Below, piece after piece: positions 7,307-13,554 of a stretch of DNA of 41,132 bases (position 1 is its first letter; each line of letters begins with the position of its first letter). Source of the stretch: a virus; IMG/VR virus record IMGVR_UViG_3300025449_000020, positions 1 to 41,132 of that record; one strand, given 5' to 3'. Under the pieces are notes generated by a model. It did no database searches. It had not been told where the DNA came from and worked only from the letters and a program-made list of their open reading frames with translations. Made by a program: the position numbers and the translations under genes.

Positions 7307-9211
7307 TCAACAAATAGAAATTCGACGTTGGAGAGGTTTGCCGGGAACCCATGACGCCATGCGACCCCCGACCATCGCGCCACGTCCGGCAAATGTAAGT
7401 GCTAAAGCATCTGCAAAGTCTGGTGAGCGACGAAGACGTTTCTTCATATCCCCCTTACTCTCGACTTGCAGTTTTCCGCTTGAGGTGAAGCTATATTTTG
7501 GCGTGACTAAATCGGCCCGCAAACTCTCTTCGTTTGGGAGCCGACATGCGCGCTGGGCGAGAAAATCTCGCACCGAAATCCAGAGTTCGTCTCGTAAACG
7601 ATTGGCTTTTGGATTGAGTGCGGAAACTTCTGATACATTGACATCTCTGACAGGTAAGCCAAGCTCTCTAAGCCTGTCAGCCAAACCAGCGCCAAGGCCA
7701 ATGCTATCAACATTAATCTCTTCTGGTTTGAGTTGTTCGGCTTCATTGACTATGGCTCCGCATAGCGACATGAGGTCAAGTCCGCGCCACGATCTAAAGT
7801 GCATGACGACATTACCTTGGCGGACACAAAGGACAGCGGCATCGTCGCCAAAACGTGCGGGGTCAACGCCGAAAAGGATTGGTTCACTTGTATCGTGGTG
7901 AATGTCGCGTCGCATGGCGGCGTCAACAAGTTCGGCTGGGATAAGGGTATCATCATCAGCAAGAGGAAATTCACCCAGAACACGCACACGAAAAGCGTTC
8001 GAGAGTTCGCCATAAGTATCCTTAATCTGCTTGACGAAATCCTCTGTGACGCGTGGGGATGTGACGCAAGAGACGTGCATCGTCTTCCATTCCGTCGCCA
8101 GTTCATGGTGCGTCTTGTAAAATAAACCAGAAGATCGCGTTGGGTTTCCGATTAGAACCGTCGTCGCGTTGTGGCCGGACATAGATCCCGCCGCGCTCTC
8201 AAAGACAGCTTCCTCGACAGCACTGGCCTCGTCCACGATAAGCAGCACGTTATCGCTGTGGACACCGGCCAGTGCTTCGGGCTTCTCCTTGCTAGATGTT
8301 CGTGCTGAAACAAAGCTAGCTTCGGGTGAAGATTTGAGAACTATTCTGTCTGAGGTAATCTCAAATAACTGCCGCATGTATGCAGGCAATTTGTTGATCC
8401 AGAACTTTATCTCCGCAAACAGCGCATCATAAAGTTGCGGCGCAGTTGGCGCTGTGCAAACAACTTTTTGCGGATATCGCGTGATAAGATGCCAGATCAC
8501 AGCCCACGCGCAAGCCGTGGACTTGCCCACGCCATGCCCTGCCCTGACTGAAATTCTTCTCGCGCCCGATTGAATGTACGCCAGAAATTCTTCTTGCCAA
8601 GGATCGGGCTGCGCACCGAAGACATTCTTGACAAGATCCGCGGGGTTGTCGCGGTAGCGCAATACAAAATCGAGAAAAGGATTATCTTCCTTTTTTGATT
8701 GCGCTGTCGATTGCGTCGGCTGCGAGGGCGCAGACGCAGACGCAGCAGTAGAGGACGAAGACGAACGCGCCTGCAAAGGTGACTGTCGCGGCTGCTGCGG
8801 CGATGGCGATGACGTCGCAGCAGGTTCTTGCAATGTCAGCGGCGCGCATGGCGGTTCACTCCTGTTTACATTCTCTGGCAAACCACCAAAAAAATTTTCA
8901 AAAATGGATGTGAATTGCTCTGATGGGGGTGTGGGGGTTGTCTTGAGTTGGCTTGTTGTAATTGGAGAATTTTTTGGGCTGATTTGGACATGAGGGTTGC
9001 CGTCAGCAGCCGCGGCTGCGGTTCCTTCGGGGGGGCGGGGGGTGATTGTCAACGGCCTGTCTAGCGTGTCTAAGTCATTGTTTTTACTGCTAGATACTGC
9101 GCTAGATAATACGCTATTATGTGGTTGTTCTATATTAATCAATGACTTAGCAGCATTATTTAATACGCGTTCGCGCAAGACTTGCGGGTCTATGCTCTTT
9201 CTAGGAGGCAT
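7307..9211 (-). CDS. terL: Terminase large subunit with long disordered N-terminus
   Basis: The DNA-packaging motor ATPase and nuclease. Walker A is GHGVGKST (residues 225-232) and Walker B is NVLLIVDEAS (321-330). The RNase H-like nuclease begins at ILFGVDPARFGDD, and a late catalytic Asp lies in SPDFADALALTF. Residues 1-175 are Ser, Pro, Thr and Gln rich with no fold visible; the packaging core starts at about residue 177 (NPFLDFVLRYR). No Met lies between residue 1 and the core, so the extension is probably real unless a GTG or TTG start is used. The ATG at 9211 overlaps the small-subunit stop by 11 nt. Confidence 0.92.
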   Translation of the reverse strand: MPPRKSIDPQVLRERVLNNAAKSLINIEQPHNSVLSSAVSSSKNNDLDTLDRPLTITPRPPEGTAAAAADGNPHVQISPKNSPITTSQLKTTPTPPSEQFTSIFENFFGGLPENVNRSEPPCAPLTLQEPAATSSPSPQQPRQSPLQARSSSSSTAASASAPSQPTQSTAQSKKEDNPFLDFVLRYRDNPADLVKNVFGAQPDPWQEEFLAYIQSGARRISVRAGHGVGKSTACAWAVIWHLITRYPQKVVCTAPTAPQLYDALFAEIKFWINKLPAYMRQLFEITSDRIVLKSSPEASFVSARTSSKEKPEALAGVHSDNVLLIVDEASAVEEAVFESAAGSMSGHNATTVLIGNPTRSSGLFYKTHHELATEWKTMHVSCVTSPRVTEDFVKQIKDTYGELSNAFRVRVLGEFPLADDDTLIPAELVDAAMRRDIHHDTSEPILFGVDPARFGDDAAVLCVRQGNVVMHFRSWRGLDLMSLCGAIVNEAEQLKPEEINVDSIGLGAGLADRLRELGLPVRDVNVSEVSALNPKANRLRDELWISVRDFLAQRACRLPNEESLRADLVTPKYSFTSSGKLQVESKGDMKKRLRRSPDFADALALTFAGRGAMVGGRMASWVPGKPLQRRISIC

Positions 9212-9557
9212 GATCTATGACCGCATTCGGTTTACTTTCAATGACTTGCGTATCATTTGCCAGGGCGCGCAGCGCTGCCAGGTGCAGCGCAGTCATATCC
9301 GTGGCGCGGACGTCTATCTGCTGCATCTGTCTTGCCTTGCCTTGTGATCTGTCTAGCGTCTCTTTGGCAGCGGCAAGACGTATGCTGTCATTTGGTGAAG
9401 ACAGCAATTCGCGCAGGACGTCAAAGGCTTCGTCCGTCATTTGTTCAAGGATTGCTTGCCTTTCTTGATAATTGCGCCGCGCGGCATTGCGCCTTTTCCG
9501 GGCAATTGCTTGATTTATTTGGTCTTCAGCTCGCGGCATAATTGCAGCGCTAGACAT
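9201..9557 (-). CDS. terS: Putative terminase small subunit
   Basis: The 118-residue protein is helical and basic at the start (ARKRRNAARRNYQERQA), followed by an acidic helix and a segment that resembles a small-terminase oligomerisation core (LRELLSSPNDSIRLAAAKETLDR in two adjacent parts). It lies immediately upstream of, and overlaps, the large-subunit gene, which is the usual place for the DNA-recognition subunit. It is the first gene of the late operon, behind the divergent region at 9558-9718. I see no clear helix-turn-helix, so the name rests mainly on position and size. A second ATG at 9539 is a possible start. Confidence 0.7.
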   Translation of the reverse strand: MSSAAIMPRAEDQINQAIARKRRNAARRNYQERQAILEQMTDEAFDVLRELLSSPNDSIRLAAAKETLDRSQGKARQMQQIDVRATDMTALHLAALRALANDTQVIESKPNAVIDHAS

Positions 9558-9718
9558 GTCTAAAACCCTGTCTAAGAAATCGTAAACAATTGTTTACCAT
9601 TTTTCACATAAATTAATCAAGACAGAACAAGACAGCGCTAGACATAAGAATAAATTATGTGGTAGCGGTTTACTGTCCTGCTTTGGGGACAACAAAAACA
9701 ACATAAGGAAACAGTGAC
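9558..9718. promoter_or_regulatory. Divergent control region between late and CobS/CobT operons
   Basis: This stretch separates the minus-strand late operon from the plus-strand genes starting at 9719, so it should hold promoters for both. It contains a perfect 16-bp palindrome (9582-9597), an AT-rich segment (9595-9660) and a leader with short complementary arms GTCC and GGAC (about 9675-9690). I cannot identify convincing -35 and -10 pairs, so promoter positions are left open. No tRNA or gene of 30 codons or more is evident. Confidence 0.5.
9582..9597. promoter_or_regulatory. 16-bp perfect palindrome, candidate operator
   Basis: GTAAACAATTGTTTAC reads identically on both strands. It lies 25 bp ahead of the late-operon start codon and about 120 bp ahead of the first plus-strand gene. 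That is a natural place for a dimeric regulator to control both units, for example the XRE repressor at 17241-17708 or the HTH protein at 22515. I did not find a second exact copy near the repressor gene. Confidence 0.5.
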
Positions 9719-9958
9719 ATGAAGACTTTAGACCTCAAGACCTTAAATGCCGCCATTGTCCGCGCAATGAACGCGCTGCGCAATAAGAGAGTGAAAGCCA
9801 ATGAAACGGCGCGCAATGCGCTGCGCATGGCGTTATCAGCGCTTAATGAGGCGCGCGTCCTTTTAAATGCCGGTGACGCTCGCGGCGCATATTGGACCGC
9901 GTCAAGCGCTGATGAATTTATTCTGACAGCGCGCCGCGCAATGGCCGGTGCGCAATGA
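9719..9958 (+). CDS. Small helical protein upstream of the CobS/CobT-like pair, 79 aa
   Basis: I do not recognise the family. The product is Ala, Arg and Asn rich and looks all-helical (LKTLNAAIVRAMNALRNKRV; NEARVLLNAGDARGAYW), without a membrane segment or Cys. The translation signal is CATAAGGAAACAGTGAC before the ATG, nearly identical to the one before the ATPase gene at 10068, so the two are probably expressed together. Position suggests an adaptor or substrate of the AAA+/VWA pair, but this is inference from neighbours only. Confidence 0.65.
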   Translation: MKTLDLKTLNAAIVRAMNALRNKRVKANETARNALRMALSALNEARVLLNAGDARGAYWTASSADEFILTARRAMAGAQ

Positions 9959-10041
9959 CCGCCTTCTCTATCCTTGAAATGCTTGCGGCCGCGCTTTGCG
10001 CGGCCGTTTTGGCGCAACCCCTCGTTAATCTTTTCATCTAA
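9955..10041 (+). CDS. Possible 28-aa membrane peptide or attenuator hairpin
   Basis: An ATG overlaps the previous stop (ATGA) and opens a 28-codon frame. Its product is almost wholly hydrophobic (ILEMLAAALCAAVLAQPLVNLFI in two adjacent parts), a plausible single membrane helix. The same DNA holds a GC-only hairpin (CGGCCGCG at 9986-9993 and CGCGGCCG at 9999-10006) followed by TTTT, which could act as an attenuator and force an Ala-rich reading by itself. There is no separate ribosome site apart from coupling. Either reading, or both, is possible. Confidence 0.35.
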   Translation: MTAFSILEMLAAALCAAVLAQPLVNLFI

Positions 10042-10067
10042 TCAAGAAACCATAGGAAACAGTGACA

Positions 10068-11534
10068 ATGACAAACGAAGAAAGAACCTCTCTTAAAAGC
10101 GCGCTATCTCAAACCCTGCGCAGTCAAGGCAAGACCTGTCTTGAATTGACGGGCAAGGATAACGTCTCAAAATTGCATCAGCACGAATTGCTGTCTTTAG
10201 CGGCCGCGCTTGGCGTTGACGTAAGGACAGCAATAGCAATCACGCCGCCACAATTAGACCCAGCGGACGCGCCTATTGTTGCCGCCAGTCCTGTTTCACG
10301 TGTAACAATAAAGACAATAACAGCAGCGGACGGTTTCAGCGCGGACGCTATCCTTGCGCCCTTGGACGGCGTCAAGACAATCCTTGCGCCTAGCGTTTGG
10401 GATTGCCTGCGCAACAATGTTGCGTCCGTCTATAGCGCTTTAGACAAGGCCCGCGCTGATCTTAAAGAGGCGCAAGAGGCTGCGCCCTTGCGGCAGATTG
10501 CGCCCGCTGCGCCGGACGAACAAGCCGCGCCTAGTGTTCAAGCTTTCAAGGCGTCAAAGATTTTCAACATGAAAGGCGCGCGCCTTGACCGTCTCGCGCT
10601 GCCCGTCTGGAACGATCCAAGCGCGCCGCCTATGGACCTTGACTTCGTTTGGGATGAAACCTTATTGGCGGACCTCTTGACCGCTATAAACCGTCAACAA
10701 TGCGCGTGGATGTTTGGACCTCCGGGGACGGGCAAGACGTCTGCCGCAATGCAGATTGCTGCCGCGCTTGGCCGTCCGTTTTTTAGGATTGCTTTTGACC
10801 GCGACACTGAAGCGTCTTTCCTTTGGGGCGGTCCCGGCATTGTTGACGGCGATACAGTATGGACCGACGGCAAGCTTACAAAAGCCATACGGACGCCGGG
10901 CGCGGTCATACTATTAGATGAACCTACGGTTTGCCCGTCTGGAACACTGGCAACATTGCAGACCTTGCTAGATCATAGGTTTGTAGTTTTGGAGACGGGC
11001 GAACGCGTTGACATGGCGCAGGGCGTTGTTGTTTTGGCCGCTGATAATACAAACGGCCGCGGCGATAACACTGGAAACTTTGTGGGGACGGCCGCAGTCA
11101 ATGCCGCCTTTATGGACCGTTTCGCGGTAGGTCTTAGCGTGGACTACCCGGACGCAAGACAAGAAACAAACGCGCTTATAAAACGGACGGGCGCGTCTCG
11201 GACCTTGGCGCAAGAGGTCGTGCGCTTTGCCAGCAAGACGCGGCAGAAATGTAATTCTGGCGATCTAACGCAGGCAATAGGCTTTAGGCGTCTTGTGGCG
11301 TTTACTGGGTGGCTTTTAGACGGCGTCCCGGCGTCTCACGCCTTTAAGGTCTGCATTCTTAACCTTGCGCATGGCGAAGACGTCCAAGCCTTGGAAGTCT
11401 TAGCAGGCGCAGATCTTAACTTCACGAACCTTGACGCCTACGCGGCAGGCGTGACGCCACAAGAGACGCAAGAGATAGAACGCAGCGCGCGCGGTCATGC
11501 AGCGGCGCAGGCTTTTCAAGACGCAACCATTTAA
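10068..11534 (+). CDS. MoxR/CobS-like AAA+ ATPase
   Basis: The 488-residue product has Walker A GPPGTGKT (residues 217-224) and Walker B ILLDEPT (about 280-286). A sensor-type AADNTNGRGDNTG segment and a following Arg-bearing FMDRFAVGLSVDYP stretch are typical of CobS and MoxR ATPases, which form rings and remodel VWA-domain partners. The N-terminal 200 residues are Ala rich and hold a helical domain unlike host CobS, so this is a longer form. The start at 10068 follows CATAGGAAACAGTGACA; a GTG two codons upstream is also possible. The partner gene begins 12 nt downstream. No CobN subunit is present, so a role in cobalt insertion is unlikely; activation of the partner is the better guess. Confidence 0.85.
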   Translation: MTNEERTSLKSALSQTLRSQGKTCLELTGKDNVSKLHQHELLSLAAALGVDVRTAIAITPPQLDPADAPIVAASPVSRVTIKTITAADGFSADAILAPLDGVKTILAPSVWDCLRNNVASVYSALDKARADLKEAQEAAPLRQIAPAAPDEQAAPSVQAFKASKIFNMKGARLDRLALPVWNDPSAPPMDLDFVWDETLLADLLTAINRQQCAWMFGPPGTGKTSAAMQIAAALGRPFFRIAFDRDTEASFLWGGPGIVDGDTVWTDGKLTKAIRTPGAVILLDEPTVCPSGTLATLQTLLDHRFVVLETGERVDMAQGVVVLAADNTNGRGDNTGNFVGTAAVNAAFMDRFAVGLSVDYPDARQETNALIKRTGASRTLAQEVVRFASKTRQKCNSGDLTQAIGFRRLVAFTGWLLDGVPASHAFKVCILNLAHGEDVQALEVLAGADLNFTNLDAYAAGVTPQETQEIERSARGHAAAQAFQDATI

Positions 11535-11546
11535 GAGGGTAGACCC

Positions 11547-13343
11547 ATGTCAATGTATCAATATCAAGACGTGATTGACGCCTGCCTGCTGGCGGCGCAG
11601 AAACTATACAAGGCCCGCAATCCATATTGCCGCTTGCCGTGGCGCGTTAGCATTGACGGCAATACTGCGGGCATATTGAAAGGACATAGGGACATATCCC
11701 TATGTCTGCCCTTCCTGCCTCTTGACGCGCGTCTCACGCGGGATGAACGCGACATATGGATTGCCTATGTGATCCACGAGGTAGGTCATGCGCTGTTTAC
11801 TGATTTTGACGCGTGGCATAATGCAATCCGTGGCGGCATACAGGACATTGCAAACGGTCTTGAAGACCCGCGCATTGAAGGCGCGCTGATTGCGCAAGGC
11901 GTGGCAACAAACGCCCGCGCCATGCTTGAAAAGTTAACAGAACAAAAACTACAAGAGGCAATCACTAACAACGCCTATGACCCTGCGGACCTCTCAAACC
12001 TTGCCTATACTCTGGCAGTCTACGGGCGCATAAAAACCCTTGGCTTTGACCTGCCAAGCGCGCCTGCCCTGCCTGCCAATATTGACAGCGCTTTGGCGTG
12101 GGTATGGCCGCGCCTCAAAGCCTGCGCCGGGACGCCTGACATTGTTGTTCTAGCGCATGAGGTCAAGGCGTGGCGTGACGCGCAGCAAACCCAGCAACAA
12201 CAAACGCAACAAACGCAGGACGCGCAGGACGCGCAGGACGCGCCACAAGAGGCGCAGGACAGCGCGGACGAACAAGAGGCAGGACAGCAGCAGGACGCCA
12301 AGCAAGACGCGCCTAGCGACGCGCAAGGCGAACAAGAAACGCAATCACAAGACAGTGACGGCGCAAGCGATACGCAGGGCGGCAAAGATCAAGACGCGCC
12401 GCAGACCTCAAACGGGGAAGGCGGGAACAAGCTTGACGGCGCAGGCTTGCGCAAAGGCGATACAATCCCAGTGGAACCCGAATTGAATAAACAAGCTGAT
12501 GAAATATTAAAGCGCATGAAGGCGCGCGACGTAGTAACAGAATATGCAGACAAGCAATTTGCGCGCGTCCCGCGTATCACGCCAAAGCCTACGGAAAAGA
12601 CAAGACGCCATACGGCCGTAGAAGTCTTGGACAAGGTCTTCCCATCCACTGCCAAGCTTAAGGCGGACCTCACGCGCCTTGTTAAATCGCCCGCGCTTGT
12701 TTCAACGCAGCGCGGTCTTGCAGCGGGACGCCTTGACCGCCACGCCTTTGCACGTATCGCAGGCGGGCGCACTAACGTCTTTGCGCGCCGTCAATTTACT
12801 GAAGGCGTCAATTCTGCCGTGGCTATTGTCCTTGATGGTTCAAGGTCCATGCGCGGCCGCAATGAGAAATATGCCGCGGCAATGGCTCTTGCTATTGGTG
12901 ACGCGCTAGACCGCGCTGCGGTCCCGTTTGAAGTATCTCGGACGGGCGAACACCCACAATCCTGCATCCCGCAGATTGACATAATGAAGACCTACGCTGC
13001 CTCATGGCGCAAGACGCGCGAACTCTTGGCGAATTCCACGCCATACGAGGGGACTTGCAATCTTACAGGCGCGGCGTCCGCAGTAGGCCGCCTTAAACAA
13101 GTGAGAGGCGTCACGCGCCGCCTCTTGTTCGTCCTATCTGATGGGCAAGACAGCTATACCTCGGACGCGTGGAAACGCGCGCAGCAATTGTGGGCGCGTG
13201 ACGGCGTGGAAACGATAGGCGTCGGTCTTGAGTATGACGTCTCTCGGATATTTCCTGACTTCGTAAACGTCTTTGACCCGGACCAATTAGCGCGCGAGGG
13301 CCTTGGCGCATTGACGCGCAAGCTTAACAAGAACGCGGCGTGA
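11547..13343 (+). CDS. CobT-like protein: zincin motif plus von Willebrand A domain
   Basis: The 598-residue protein has three parts. Residues 1-200 carry HEVGH (77-81), a HExxH zinc-protease motif, followed by NGLEDPRIE with Glu and Asp placed as a third ligand would be. Residues about 210-300 are a Gln/Asp/Ala-rich linker. The C-terminal VWA domain has a MIDAS metal site: DGSRS from residue 430, a Thr in the EGTCNLTGA segment, and LSDGQDS. Bacterial CobT shares the acidic linker and VWA domain. The AAA+ gene upstream encodes the expected partner, so a ring ATPase plus VWA-metalloprotease complex in the cytoplasm is likely. Substrate unknown. A strong terminator follows the stop. Confidence 0.85.
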   Translation: MSMYQYQDVIDACLLAAQKLYKARNPYCRLPWRVSIDGNTAGILKGHRDISLCLPFLPLDARLTRDERDIWIAYVIHEVGHALFTDFDAWHNAIRGGIQDIANGLEDPRIEGALIAQGVATNARAMLEKLTEQKLQEAITNNAYDPADLSNLAYTLAVYGRIKTLGFDLPSAPALPANIDSALAWVWPRLKACAGTPDIVVLAHEVKAWRDAQQTQQQQTQQTQDAQDAQDAPQEAQDSADEQEAGQQQDAKQDAPSDAQGEQETQSQDSDGASDTQGGKDQDAPQTSNGEGGNKLDGAGLRKGDTIPVEPELNKQADEILKRMKARDVVTEYADKQFARVPRITPKPTEKTRRHTAVEVLDKVFPSTAKLKADLTRLVKSPALVSTQRGLAAGRLDRHAFARIAGGRTNVFARRQFTEGVNSAVAIVLDGSRSMRGRNEKYAAAMALAIGDALDRAAVPFEVSRTGEHPQSCIPQIDIMKTYAASWRKTRELLANSTPYEGTCNLTGAASAVGRLKQVRGVTRRLLFVLSDGQDSYTSDAWKRAQQLWARDGVETIGVGLEYDVSRIFPDFVNVFDPDQLAREGLGALTRKLNKNAA

Positions 13344-13380
13344 CATAAAAGTCACGATGCACAAGACTTGCAGAAAAAGA

Positions 13381-13405
13381 GAGGCCCCAGCGGGCCTCTT
13401 TTTTT
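13381..13405 (+). terminator. Rho-independent terminator of the CobS/CobT operon
   Basis: A 7-bp GC-rich stem (GAGGCCC, loop CAGC, GGGCCTC) is followed directly by seven T residues, 38 nt after the CobT-like stop. This is a textbook intrinsic terminator for the plus-strand operon. Confidence 0.92.
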
Positions 13406-13423
13406 ATTCGCGTAAATGCTTTT

Positions 13424-13547
13424 GCGTAGTTGCCTGCGTAGTTCCCTATAGCGTCAAAAACGCGCGTAGTTCGCTTTTTGACTATAGGGAAACTACGCAA
13501 CTACGCGCGTAGTTCTGCGTAGATGTTGCGTAGTTCTGCGCGTAGTT
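13424..13547. repeat. GCGTAGTT repeat array with large hairpin, candidate origin
   Basis: In 124 bp there are six exact GCGTAGTT copies on the plus strand (starting 13424, 13436, 13464, 13507, 13528, 13540). Two exact copies lie on the minus strand (13491-13498, 13499-13506), and one near copy at 13517. The arm at 13436-13451 pairs with 13482-13498 with one bulged base, and GTCAAAAA (13453-13460) pairs with TTTTTGAC (13475-13482), so 13424-13506 can form a long cruciform. The array lies between two operons and beside the replicative primase-helicase gene. Iteron-like arrays in such a place often bind initiators at a replication origin; an operator or partition site is the alternative. Confidence 0.7.
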
Positions 13548-13554
13548 CCACGCG

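Noticed and set aside
7119-7901. 260-codon plus-strand frame
   Set aside because: It lies wholly opposite the portal start and the terminase nuclease domain, has Ser/Arg-rich composition typical of an antisense shadow, and has no ribosome site.
12020-12385. Cys-rich 121-codon minus-strand frame
   Set aside because: It is the antisense of the Gln/Asp repeat linker in the CobT-like gene; the repeated Cys/Ser pattern only mirrors that low complexity.
10068-13343. Cobalamin biosynthesis function for the CobS/CobT-like genes
   Set aside because: Cobaltochelatase needs the CobN subunit, which is absent, and the phage pair has an extra N-terminal domain and a zinc-protease motif, so the vitamin role is not supported.
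13424-13547. GCGTAGTT array as a CRISPR array
   Set aside because: Units are 8 bp, in both orientations and with irregular spacers of 0 to 20 bp; there are no cas genes.
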